NCBI GenBank assembly: GCA_002771615.1 | Contig: PCSD01000085.1 | Location: 1-14,525, forward strand | DNA length: 14,525 nucleotides | Source of the DNA: Candidatus Falkowbacteria bacterium CG23_combo_of_CG06-09_8_20_14_all_49_15 | Lineage (GTDB): Bacteria; Patescibacteriota; Patescibacteriia; Patescibacteriales; UM-FILTER-48-10 | Direction of reading: 5' to 3' | Made by a program: the position numbers and the translations under genes | Notes under the pieces: model-generated | The model's database searches: none | Told to the model about the DNA's origin: nothing | The model's input: only the letters and a program-made list of their open reading frames with translations | Part shown: positions 1-7,350 of the stretch, piece after piece | Position numbering within the stretch: the first letter of the stretch is position 1 | Layout: each line of letters begins with the position of its first letter

Positions 1-1083
1 GCCATGGTAATAGCAATAATTGAAGGAAGCGAGGAGTGGCTTAAACAATACTGCCCGGAAAATATTTTGTCTCTGGGCGTTTTGGGCGGGCCTTTTGACG
101 AGCATGCCTTGCCTTGGCGCGAACGGCAGCAGGAATGCGCGGCCACGCTGGTCGCCAAGTCGCTCGGGGTGATAAAATCCCCGCAGTGGGAGAATGTGAT
201 TAGGTATGCCCGCTTAAATGACACGAACGGGCAGACTAACCCGCGCGGCATTGCCGAGGTTTTGAATATTTATAACAACCAAAACCAAAACAATATCGAC
301 GCGCAGGTGGAGGCGTGCAACTGGATCCATGTTGCCACTTTTATAAAGTATCACGATCGGGAAAATAAAGATTTTTCCCTTGATCGTATTTGGCAGGTGG
401 CTAAATCCAAGCCGGAGATCTTGAAAAACATAGGAGTGAACCTGCGCTATGTCCGCGAGTGGGTGGACAGAAGCGAGGAAGCGCTCCAGCGCCATCAGGC
501 GCTCTATTTGGAGGCGCGCCAGGAATGGCGCGATCTCCAGGCGGCCAACCGGGCGGTCAGTAAAACCGTCACGATCAATGGCCGGGCGGTCAAGATTTGC
601 GGCGCCGAATCCGACAACTACCGGATGGGCGCTTATCTGCGCTCGCAAACCGGCGAGGCCGCGGGCGTGACCATCGTCAAGAACCGCCGCGGGCAGGTGC
701 AAATTTGCCTCCAGCGGGAAGGCGGTTTGGAAGCCGGCGAACTGGCCGCTATCATCCGGATAGAAGAGCGCCGGCGCCGTGGCAAAGGGACAATGGATTG
801 GTGCCGGGCGCGGATGGTCGGAAAGATTCCGGAAGTTCCGGAATGGTATTACTTTTTAACGAAAAAGTTTGCCATGTTGATGAACGGATCTTTGTCATAT
901 CCGTTCACCGACCCGACAAAAATTGTTTTTCCGGAACTGGTCGGAATGGTCCTGGCGGGGATTAACATAAAGCTTTTCCATCCCCGCCACAAAGAGCTTT
1001 GCCGGCAGGGGCAATGCGCAGGACGCGCTTGCCCGTGGCAGGCGTATGGGCTGGCACGTTGCCGGCCCAAAACAAATAAATAA
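1..1083 (+). CDS. Hypothetical protein, probably 5'-truncated by the window edge
   Basis: Not recognised with confidence. The frame is open from base 1 and the first ATG is at 4. It has no ribosome-binding context and the protein begins abruptly in a strand-like segment, so the true start is probably upstream. Counting from that ATG there are 359 residues. Visible features are a GGPFDEH motif (residues 28-34), followed by a helix with conserved-looking ECAATLVAKSLGV (44-56) and an N-D pair (72-73). A charged, helix-rich stretch lies at about 140-185. The C-terminus has H326, H329 and C333-x4-C338-x4-C343-x9-C353, which could bind a metal. The FDEH block with a hydrophobic strand before it loosely resembles the DxGG...FDHH region of MYG1/DHH-type metal hydrolases. 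This is only a resemblance by eye, and no reaction is assigned. The gene is followed 9 nt later by a strong terminator, so it ends a transcription unit separate from secA. Confidence 0.75.
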   Translation, partial: AMVIAIIEGSEEWLKQYCPENILSLGVLGGPFDEHALPWRERQQECAATLVAKSLGVIKSPQWENVIRYARLNDTNGQTNPRGIAEVLNIYNNQNQNNIDAQVEACNWIHVATFIKYHDRENKDFSLDRIWQVAKSKPEILKNIGVNLRYVREWVDRSEEALQRHQALYLEARQEWRDLQAANRAVSKTVTINGRAVKICGAESDNYRMGAYLRSQTGEAAGVTIVKNRRGQVQICLQREGGLEAGELAAIIRIEERRRRGKGTMDWCRARMVGKIPEVPEWYYFLTKKFAMLMNGSLSYPFTDPTKIVFPELVGMVLAGINIKLFHPRHKELCRQGQCAGRACPWQAYGLARCRPKTNK

Positions 1084-1092
1084 AATCTTAAC

Positions 1093-1123
1093 AGGACTCG
1101 ATGCGAATCGAGTCCTTTTTTTT
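1093..1123 (+). terminator. Intrinsic terminator after the first gene
   Basis: A perfect 10-bp stem (AGGACTCGAT at 1093-1102 with ATCGAGTCCT at 1107-1116) closes a GCGA loop, which is a GNRA tetraloop. An eight-T run follows (1116-1123). It starts 9 nt after the stop codon and separates this gene from the secA unit. Confidence 0.93.
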
Positions 1124-1124
1124 A

Positions 1125-1153
1125 TTGCTTTTTTAGGAAAAAGATAATATACT
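1125..1153 (+). promoter_or_regulatory. Candidate sigma-70-type promoter for secA
   Basis: TTGCTT at 1125-1130 and TATACT at 1148-1153 are separated by exactly 17 bp, directly after the terminator of the preceding gene. Transcription would start near 1160, giving a leader of about 147 nt before secA. The -10 hexamer is the same as that of the proS promoter. The assignment is from sequence match only. Confidence 0.6.
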
Positions 1154-1156
1154 AAT

Positions 1157-1306
1157 AAAATCCGCAGGCCGTAAATATAATCCGCATCTGCGCGTGATAT
1201 CCGAATTTTTCGGTTAAAATACGAATTCGCTTGCAGAGCCTGCGGATTATATATTTGGATAATCCTTCAGTAGCGCTTTTTTAAACCATAAGAAAATTAC
1301 AAGCCT
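1157..1306 (+). promoter_or_regulatory. Structured 5' leader of secA with long inverted repeat
   Basis: No open frame of note lies here. AATCCGCAGGC (1159-1169) is perfectly complementary to GCCTGCGGATT (1238-1248). Nested smaller hairpins are CGCA-TC-TGCG (1183-1192) and CCGAA-TTT-TTCGG (1201-1213). GCAG-AGC-CTGC (1233-1243) overlaps the right arm and would compete with the long pairing. The pentamer ATCCG recurs at 1160, 1180 and 1199. The left arm begins almost exactly where the candidate promoter predicts the RNA 5' end. This could be an RNA regulatory element or a set of protein-binding sites. I do not recognise a known riboswitch class. Confidence 0.45.
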
Positions 1307-4228
1307 ATGAGTTTTATCAGCAAAATTTTTGGCGATCCGAACGCCAAGGTGATCAAATTCCTGTGGCCGATCGTCGCCGAGATAAATAATCTGGAAAAAG
1401 ATTTGACTGTTCTGCCGGTTGAGAGCCTGCGCGCGAAAACCGCCGGACTCAAGGAAAAAGTGGCGCTCGCTGGCGAAGACCGGGTAAAAATCAAGGAAAA
1501 ACTTGACGAGATCCTGCCCTTGGCTTTCGCCCTGGCCCGGGAAGCGGCCCGGCGCGCCATCGGCCAGCGGCCATACGATGTCCAGCTGATCGGCGGCTTG
1601 GTTCTGCACCAGGGCCAGATCGCGGAAATGCGGACCGGCGAAGGCAAGACGTTGGTGGCGACCCTGCCGCTTTTTTTAAACAGCCTGGCCGGACGCGGCG
1701 TCCAGCTGGTTACCGTCAATGATTACCTTTCCCGCCTAGGCGCGGGCTGGATGGCGCCGGTTTTCTATCTGCTCGGGTTAAGCACCGGCGTAATCGTCCA
1801 CGACGGAGCATTTTTTTATGACCCCGCGTATATTGATGAAAACGAATATGATCCCCGTTTGCGCCATTTCCGGCCGGTCAGCCGGCGGGAAGCATATCGC
1901 GCCGACATCCTTTACGGCACGAACAACGAATTCGGCTTTGATTTTTTACGCGACAATATGGCGGCCAGCCTGGCGCAGACGGTCCAGCGCGGCTATTTTT
2001 ACGCGATCGTGGACGAAGTGGACTCCATCCTGATTGACGAGGCGCGGACGCCCTTGATCATCAGCGCGCCAGCCGAGGAATCCACGGACCAGTATTTCCA
2101 ATTCGCCTCCTTAGTCCAGAAATTGAAGGAAAACGAAGATTACAACGTGGACGAAAAAATGCGCGCCGCCACTTTGACGGAAGCCGGACTGGCGAAGATG
2201 GAGAAATGGTTGGGTGTGGAAAACATTTACACCAGCGGCGGGATCGGTTCCGTCCATCACATCGAGCAGGCCTTGAAAGCGCACGCCCTGTTCAAGCGGG
2301 ACCGGGATTATGTCGTGCGCGAAGGCGAGGTCATTATCGTGGATGAATTTACCGGCCGGCTCATGCCGGGCCGGCGCTATTCCGAGGGCCTGCACCAGGC
2401 GATTGAAGCCCAAGAAGGCGTGCCCGTCCAGCGCGAATCGCAAACGCTCGCCACGATCACTTTCCAAAATTATTTCCGGCTTTACGAAAAATTAGCCGGC
2501 ATGACCGGTACAGCCATTACTGAAGCCGAGGAATTCGCCAAAATTTATAACTTGGAAACCGTCGTGATCCCGACCAATAAGCCGATGGTCAGAAAGGATT
2601 TGAACGATCTGATCTATCGCACGGAAATGGGGAAATTTCAAGCGGTGATTAAGGATGTTAAAAAACGTCACGCGGCTGGCCAGCCGGTCCTGATCGGCAC
2701 AATTTCCATTGAGAAAAACGAGATACTCTCAGAATTGATGGCCCGGGAAGGACTTGAGCCCGCAATTTTAAACGCCAAACAGCACGATAAGGAAGCGCGC
2801 ATCATTGCCCAGGCCGGGCGCCTGGGCGCGATCACGATTGCCACGAACATGGCCGGCCGCGGGGTTGACATCATGTTGGGCGGTCATGAGCCGGCTTTTG
2901 CCGAAACTGCTGACGATCAAGCCGCTGGGCAGGCCGGCCGCGGGGCCGCGGGGCTGACGGAAAGCGAAGAGCACCGGCGCTGGCAGGCAGAGCATGACCA
3001 AGTGGTGGCTTTGGGCGGTCTCCATGTCATCGGCACGGAACGGCATGAAGCCCGCCGCATTGATAACCAGCTCAGAGGCCGTGCCGGCCGGCAGGGAGAT
3101 CCGGGCTCGTCCCAGTTTTATGTTTCCACGGAAGACGACTTGATGCGCATTTTCGGCGGCGACCGGATGAAACGTTTGATGCAGTCTTTGAATCTGCCGG
3201 AAGACATGCCGATCCAGAACGGCCTGATTACCCGTTCCATTGAAGCGGCGCAAAGGAAAGTGGAGGGCAATAATTTTGACATCCGCAAACATTTGGTGGA
3301 GTATGACGACGTCATTAATAAACACCGCGAATCAATTTACCGCAAACGGCGGGAAATCCTGCGAATCGCGGCCGGCCCAGCGGATCCGGTCGGACCGGCG
3401 GCCAAGGACGGCGATGGCTTATCCGGGCTTGGCTCGCCAACAGCCATCGCCGATGACCAAGCCAAGACATTGAGCGAAATTTTGTTGGTTTATGTTGAAA
3501 AAGAGATTGAAAAAGTGGTCAGTTTCCACACGGCGGCGGAATATATCAAAGATTGGAATTTGACGGAAATTGAAGAGGTTATGAACACCATTTTCCCTTT
3601 GCCCAATAATTGGCAGGAAGGTTTATCGCTGGCGGACGGCCACCAAAAAATGGACAAAGCCAATTTACGGACGGAATTAATCACTCGTCTGACCGCCTTG
3701 GCCGCCGGCCAATATAAAATTTTGGCCCAGACCGCGTCCGCCAACGGCGTGGATTGGCCGCAAGTGGAAGCCGCGGTCTTGCTCCGGTCAATTGACACCC
3801 TTTGGATAGAGCACCTGGAAGCCATGGCCAGCATGAGGCAGGGGATCGGTTTGCGCGGTTACGGCCAGCGCGATCCGCTCGTGGAGTATAAAAAAGAGGC
3901 TTATCGCCTTTTTGCCCAATTAAACGATCTGATCCGGCAGGAAGCGGTCTATTCCATTTTTAAGATCGGTTCCGCTTCCACCACTATGACTCCGGCGATC
4001 GCGCTGCGGCCGGAATCACCCGCGCGCCGCGCGCAAATTTTCACCGCGCCGGCCAAAGAAATGAGCCGGTCCGGCGGCATGTTCAAAAACGCGGCCGCGG
4101 CCGCGCCGGAATCATCTGCGGACGCGGTCAAAGCCAAGGCCAGGAATGACGCCGGCGAAAAAATCGGCCGCAATGACCTTTGCCCGTGCGGATCCGGGAA
4201 AAAATTCAAAAAGTGCTGCGGGAAATAA
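1307..4228 (+). CDS. secA: Protein translocase ATPase SecA
   Basis: Cytoplasmic motor that pushes unfolded preproteins through SecYEG using ATP. It is 973 residues, somewhat longer than the roughly 900-residue E. coli protein. The N-terminus is typical (IFGDPN at 7-12). Walker A is MRTGEGKT (108-115), and the DEAD-type box is VDEVDS with IDEARTP (235-249). The helicase-like second domain carries TNMAGRGVDI (513-522) and the arginine-finger motif QLRGRAGRQGDPG (588-600). The scaffold region includes EYDDVINKHR (665-674). The C-terminal zinc-binding tail is CPCGSGKKFKKCC (959-971), with a fourth Cys where E. coli has His. An acidic insert of about 25 residues (168-192) precedes REAYRADILYGTNNEFGFDFLRDN; such inserts also occur in other SecA proteins. 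A Gly/Ala/Pro-rich low-complexity linker is at 688-716. The ATG at 1307 is chosen by the conserved N-terminus; no Shine-Dalgarno sequence precedes it. Confidence 0.98.
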   Translation: MSFISKIFGDPNAKVIKFLWPIVAEINNLEKDLTVLPVESLRAKTAGLKEKVALAGEDRVKIKEKLDEILPLAFALAREAARRAIGQRPYDVQLIGGLVLHQGQIAEMRTGEGKTLVATLPLFLNSLAGRGVQLVTVNDYLSRLGAGWMAPVFYLLGLSTGVIVHDGAFFYDPAYIDENEYDPRLRHFRPVSRREAYRADILYGTNNEFGFDFLRDNMAASLAQTVQRGYFYAIVDEVDSILIDEARTPLIISAPAEESTDQYFQFASLVQKLKENEDYNVDEKMRAATLTEAGLAKMEKWLGVENIYTSGGIGSVHHIEQALKAHALFKRDRDYVVREGEVIIVDEFTGRLMPGRRYSEGLHQAIEAQEGVPVQRESQTLATITFQNYFRLYEKLAGMTGTAITEAEEFAKIYNLETVVIPTNKPMVRKDLNDLIYRTEMGKFQAVIKDVKKRHAAGQPVLIGTISIEKNEILSELMAREGLEPAILNAKQHDKEARIIAQAGRLGAITIATNMAGRGVDIMLGGHEPAFAETADDQAAGQAGRGAAGLTESEEHRRWQAEHDQVVALGGLHVIGTERHEARRIDNQLRGRAGRQGDPGSSQFYVSTEDDLMRIFGGDRMKRLMQSLNLPEDMPIQNGLITRSIEAAQRKVEGNNFDIRKHLVEYDDVINKHRESIYRKRREILRIAAGPADPVGPAAKDGDGLSGLGSPTAIADDQAKTLSEILLVYVEKEIEKVVSFHTAAEYIKDWNLTEIEEVMNTIFPLPNNWQEGLSLADGHQKMDKANLRTELITRLTALAAGQYKILAQTASANGVDWPQVEAAVLLRSIDTLWIEHLEAMASMRQGIGLRGYGQRDPLVEYKKEAYRLFAQLNDLIRQEAVYSIFKIGSASTTMTPAIALRPESPARRAQIFTAPAKEMSRSGGMFKNAAAAAPESSADAVKAKARNDAGEKIGRNDLCPCGSGKKFKKCCGK

Positions 4229-4244
4229 ATTTGGCCGGGTTTGG

Positions 4245-4289
4245 GAGAATTTTCTTTCCATTAAGATGGCTATCTAAAGAATTTTTCTC
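4245..4289. other. Imperfect inverted repeat between secA and the methyltransferase
   Basis: GAGAA (4245-4249) pairs with TTCTC (4285-4289). After a small internal loop, TTCTTT (4252-4257) pairs with AAAGAA (4276-4281). The loop contains CCATTAAGATGG, a further short palindrome. There is no T-run on either side, so it is not a convincing terminator. It may be an mRNA-processing or stability hairpin, or chance in AT-rich sequence. Confidence 0.35.
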
Positions 4290-4318
4290 TAAAACCAGTG
4301 CTTAGGCCGCAAAAAAAT

Positions 4319-5053
4319 ATGGCGAGCCGGCTCCATATAAACAGCGAAGACATATTAGCAGAACTGAAGGATTTTTCTTTGGATTTCGCCTATTTTTCTT
4401 TCCATCGATATCGATTTGAATATCTTTTGCATCTATTGGAAAGATATCAGTCGCCGGGAAGCAGATTTTTGGATATCGGCTCTTATCACGGATTTATGAT
4501 GCTGGGCGCGCGACTGCTTGGCTATGATAGTGTGGCGGGCGTGGATTTGAAAAAATCCGTTGACCACAGCACCGCGGTCTCGGTCCGTTATGGTTTTGAT
4601 AACCGGCCTGCGGATTTGCGCGACGGATTGCCTTTTCCAGACAATAGCTTTGATTTGGTGCTTTTTTCTGAAGTGCTGGAGCACTTGACTTTTTGTCCGC
4701 GGACGATATTCCGGGAAATTTCCAGAGTTTTGCGGCCAGAGGGAAAAATAATCCTGACTACGCCCAATCTTTGCCGCCTGAACAATATTTTAAGCCTTCT
4801 GGCCGGCCAAAGCATTAATTGGGATATTAAAGAGGATTACCACGAAAACCATCACGTTCGTGAATACGCGCCGGCTGAAATATCATATCTGCTGGCCGGC
4901 GCCGGCCTTAAGGAAGTGGAAAGCCGTTTTGTAAATTTTCCCTATCCTGGCCTTGGTCTGATCGTAAAAATAACCGATCTGATCGCATATCTTTGGAAAA
5001 AGAAAAGACGGGATATCGTCATAATCGCGGAAAATCCAGATTTATCTTTATAA
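4319..5053 (+). CDS. Class I SAM-dependent methyltransferase
   Basis: Predicted to transfer a methyl group from S-adenosylmethionine; the substrate is unknown. Residues are counted from the ATG at 4319 (244 aa). The SAM-binding motif I is FLDIGSYHG (50-58). The acidic residue that contacts the ribose is in GVDL (about 76). Motif II/III is FDLVLFSEVLEHL (111-123), and the following strand is LRPEGKIILTTPN (138-150). This is the Methyltransf_11/23 pattern. A later HHVREYAPAEISYLLAGAGL segment (178-197) is the kind seen in methyltransferases of cell-surface glycan or lipid clusters, but that is only suggestive. A GTG in frame at 4298 would add seven residues. ATG is preferred because it is the stronger codon and fits the T-before-ATG context of its neighbours. 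The C-terminus is basic and hydrophobic (LWKKKRR) and could touch the membrane. It lies between secA and secD without an obvious terminator of its own. Confidence 0.88.
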   Translation: MASRLHINSEDILAELKDFSLDFAYFSFHRYRFEYLLHLLERYQSPGSRFLDIGSYHGFMMLGARLLGYDSVAGVDLKKSVDHSTAVSVRYGFDNRPADLRDGLPFPDNSFDLVLFSEVLEHLTFCPRTIFREISRVLRPEGKIILTTPNLCRLNNILSLLAGQSINWDIKEDYHENHHVREYAPAEISYLLAGAGLKEVESRFVNFPYPGLGLIVKITDLIAYLWKKKRRDIVIIAENPDLSL

Positions 5054-5197
5054 TTTTTCTCGTCGTGGAATTTTCCGGTGGAGGCGTTCGGCGCCGGATT
5101 GGTTATGAATCGCCCCGCTTGAACAAAAATTTTCAAAAGGTGGAATTTTGCCAATTATAAAGATAAAAAAAGCAAAAATAAATTTAATCCGTCAGTC
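5054..5197. other. Intergenic stretch before the secD promoter
   Basis: No gene is seen. A small GC-rich hairpin (GGCG-TTCGG-CGCC, near 5081-5093) is present but has no T-run, so I do not call it a terminator. The remainder is AT-rich. Confidence 0.4.
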
Positions 5198-5226
5198 TTG
5201 ATAAAATTTTTTTTTTGTTATATTAT
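5198..5226 (+). promoter_or_regulatory. Candidate promoter for secD-secF
   Basis: TTGATA at 5198-5203 and TATTAT at 5221-5226 are separated by 17 bp that include a ten-T tract. The start of transcription would fall near 5232-5234, inside the G-run just before the first ATG (5238). If so, either that ATG is nearly leaderless or translation begins at the next in-frame ATG (5265). Confidence 0.5.
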
Positions 5227-5237
5227 AGGGGGGATAA

Positions 5238-7337
5238 ATGCCTGGCTACGGCTATTTTTATTTTATGTCAAATGCGGCAGAAAAAATTTTTGGCGCGAGC
5301 GAAACCGGACGCAACCGGCGGATTTTTGTTTTTATTCTGCTGGGCATGCTGTTTTTGGCCATGATTGATGCCGGCGGTTTTTTTAACCGCGGTTTTAATT
5401 ATGTGGCCGCGAAAACCGGCGGCGCCATTAAGCTTCCGGCCATTAAAGAAATTCCATTCCATTTTGGTCTTGATCTGCAGGGCGGTACGCACTTGGTTTA
5501 TCAGGCGGATATGAGCCAGATATCGGGCCAAGACTATGGTAGCGCTTTGAATGGCGTGCGAGATGTGATTGAACGGCGGGTGAATGTTTTCGGTGTCAGC
5601 GAACCGAATGTGCAATCCAATATTTCCGGCGGTGAATACCGCTTGATCGTGGAATTGGCCGGTATCACCGATATCAATGAGGCGATTAAAATGATCGGGG
5701 AAACGCCTTTGCTGGAATTCAAGGAACAGGACCAGTCCGCTCCGGAAGCGACAGACGCGCAGCAGGAAGAGATCAAAAAATTCAACGAAAACGCGGAAAA
5801 AAGAGCCGGTGATATATTAGGCAAGCTTTTGTCCGGCGGCGATTTTGCCAGCCTGGCCCGCGAATTGAGCGAAGATCCGGCCAGTAAAGATCAGGGCGGA
5901 GACACGGGCTTTCTGACTGAAGCGACAGCGCCGGAATTGGCGGCCATTGCCAAAAAGCTTAAAGTCGGAGATTTTACGAAAGAAGTCCAGGAGACTTCGG
6001 CTGGTTACGAAATCATCAAACTGGAAGAAGAGCGGGCCAAAGCGAATCCTTTCAATGAGCAAGAGAAAGAAAAGGAAGTAAAAGCGGCCCATATATTAAT
6101 ATGCTATGAAGGCATTGCCGGTTGCGCTAACGGCCTATCCAAAGAAGAAGCGTTGAAAAAAATCGTGGGCCTGAAAAAGCAAGCGAACACGAAAAATTTC
6201 ATTGAACTGGCAAAGAAGAACTCCACGGAACCGAACGCGCAAAACAGCGGCGGCGAGCTTGGCTGGTTTAGCCGAGAAATGATGGTCCAGCCTTTTTCCG
6301 AAGCCGCTTTCGCCCTGCCGGTCGGCGCCATTTCTGAGCCGGTGGAAACCGATTTTGGCTATCATCTGATTTATAAGCAGGAAGAGCGGGAAATCAAGGA
6401 ATACCGTTTGCGCCGGATTCTCATCAAGAAAAAAAGCGCGGCTGATTACCAGGCTGGCGATATTAATTGGAAAAATACGGAATTGTCCGGTAAGCATTTG
6501 TCCAGCGCCCGGGTGCAATTCAACCCCAATGACGGTACTCCGGAAGTTTCCTTGTCCTTCAACAGCGAGGGAGCGTCTTTGTTTGAAGACATTACCGGCC
6601 GCAATGTGGGCGGACCAGTGGCGATTTTTCTGGACGGCTATCCGATTAGCACGCCGCGAGTGAACGAAAAGATTATTGGCGGACAGGCGGTCATTTCCGG
6701 AAAATTCAATATCCAGGAGGCGAAGTTGCTGGCCCAGCGCCTGAATGCCGGCGCTTTGCCCGTGCCGATCAGCTTGATCAGCCAGCAGACGATCGGCCCG
6801 AGCTTGGGCAAGATTTCCCTGGAGAAAAGCGTCCGGGCCGGTATAATCGGCTTGCTTCTGGTTTCTTTATTTATGATCATCTACTACCGTTTACCCGGCT
6901 TGATCGCGGTTTTTGCCTTGGTTTTTTACGGTTTATTGCTTATCGCGATTTTTAAGCTATTGCCGATAACGCTTACTTTGTCCGGAATGGCCGGCGTAAT
7001 CTTATCCATCGGCATGGCGGTGGACGCGAATGTCCTTATTTTTGCCCGCTTGAAAGAGGAGCGGATGGCCGGCCGTTCCTATGACCAGTCCGTGGAAGAA
7101 TCCGTACGGCGCGCCTGGCCATCCATCCGCGACGGCAATTTTTCCACTTTGATTACCTGTTTCGTCCTGATTATTTTCACGACCAGCATGGTTAAGGGCT
7201 TTGCCATCACCCTTTTTATCGGTGTTTCCATTTCTATGTTTACCGCGATTGTCATAACCAAACAAATGCTGAAATTGGTCAGTTCCAGGTGGCTGGAAAG
7301 GAATTCCTGGCTGGTGGGGGCAGTTAAGAAAAAATAA
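5238..7337 (+). CDS. secD: Protein translocase subunit SecD with inserted tandem parvulin (PpiC) domains
   Basis: SecD works with SecF at the SecYEG channel, using the ion gradient to pull preproteins out. It is 699 residues from the ATG at 5238; removing the insert leaves roughly 460, a normal short SecD. TM1 is at about 29-45. The P1 base has [13 protein letters not shown] (76-88) and [14 protein letters not shown] (113-126). It resumes with [17 protein letters not shown] (437-453), [10 protein letters not shown] (481-490) and LNAGALPVP (502-510). TM2-6 span about 533-680, with GMAVDAN (592-598) holding the conserved Asp596; the usual Glu of the following FER is Ala603 here. Between P1 halves, residues about 163-400 are two parvulin-like domains. 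The first (183-265) is degenerate. The second (281-385) is complete: AAHIL with His285, SGGELGWF (337-344) and FGYHLI with His376. A G-run (5228-5233) could act as ribosome binding site for 5238, but an alternative ATG at 5265 fits the promoter and the T-before-ATG context. secF follows 13 nt later. Confidence 0.95.
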   Translation: MPGYGYFYFMSNAAEKIFGASETGRNRRIFVFILLGMLFLAMIDAGGFFNRGFNYVAAKTGGAIKLPAIKEIPFHFGLDLQGGTHLVYQADMSQISGQDYGSALNGVRDVIERRVNVFGVSEPNVQSNISGGEYRLIVELAGITDINEAIKMIGETPLLEFKEQDQSAPEATDAQQEEIKKFNENAEKRAGDILGKLLSGGDFASLARELSEDPASKDQGGDTGFLTEATAPELAAIAKKLKVGDFTKEVQETSAGYEIIKLEEERAKANPFNEQEKEKEVKAAHILICYEGIAGCANGLSKEEALKKIVGLKKQANTKNFIELAKKNSTEPNAQNSGGELGWFSREMMVQPFSEAAFALPVGAISEPVETDFGYHLIYKQEEREIKEYRLRRILIKKKSAADYQAGDINWKNTELSGKHLSSARVQFNPNDGTPEVSLSFNSEGASLFEDITGRNVGGPVAIFLDGYPISTPRVNEKIIGGQAVISGKFNIQEAKLLAQRLNAGALPVPISLISQQTIGPSLGKISLEKSVRAGIIGLLLVSLFMIIYYRLPGLIAVFALVFYGLLLIAIFKLLPITLTLSGMAGVILSIGMAVDANVLIFARLKEERMAGRSYDQSVEESVRRAWPSIRDGNFSTLITCFVLIIFTTSMVKGFAITLFIGVSISMFTAIVITKQMLKLVSSRWLERNSWLVGAVKKK
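5784..6437 (+). other. Domain region: parvulin-type peptidyl-prolyl isomerase pair inside SecD
   Basis: The first domain is SecD residues about 183-265. It keeps [15 protein letters not shown] and QGGDTGF but has no AxHIL strand, and the second catalytic-site His is Glu258 (GYEII). The second domain is residues 281-385. It has both signature histidines, the GGELGWF loop, the F-x2-A-x2-L-x2-G helix (353-363) and FGYHLI. It resembles PrsA/SurA-type parvulins throughout. A strand resembling a third AxHIL start ([12 protein letters not shown], 389-400) closes the insert. By topology the region faces the outside of the membrane, where the P1 head of SecD sits. Confidence 0.85.
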
Positions 7338-7350
7338 ATCCAAACGCAAT

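Noticed and set aside
214..702. 162-codon open frame on the - strand under the first gene
   Set aside because: No domain or start signal; the + strand frame is longer and ends at a proper terminator.
1124..1306. A SecM-like leader peptide gene before secA
   Set aside because: No start codon followed by a reading frame of useful length with an arrest-like sequence is present; the stretch is better described as structured untranslated leader.
2768..3325. 185-codon open frame on the - strand inside secA
   Set aside because: It is antisense to a strongly conserved part of SecA, has no recognisable domain, and is explained by the codon composition of the + strand gene.
4298..4318. GTG start for the methyltransferase
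   Set aside because: An ATG only 21 nt downstream has better context; the seven extra residues add no recognisable feature.
5076..5098. Terminator hairpin after the methyltransferase
   Set aside because: A GC-rich stem can be drawn but no T-run follows it.
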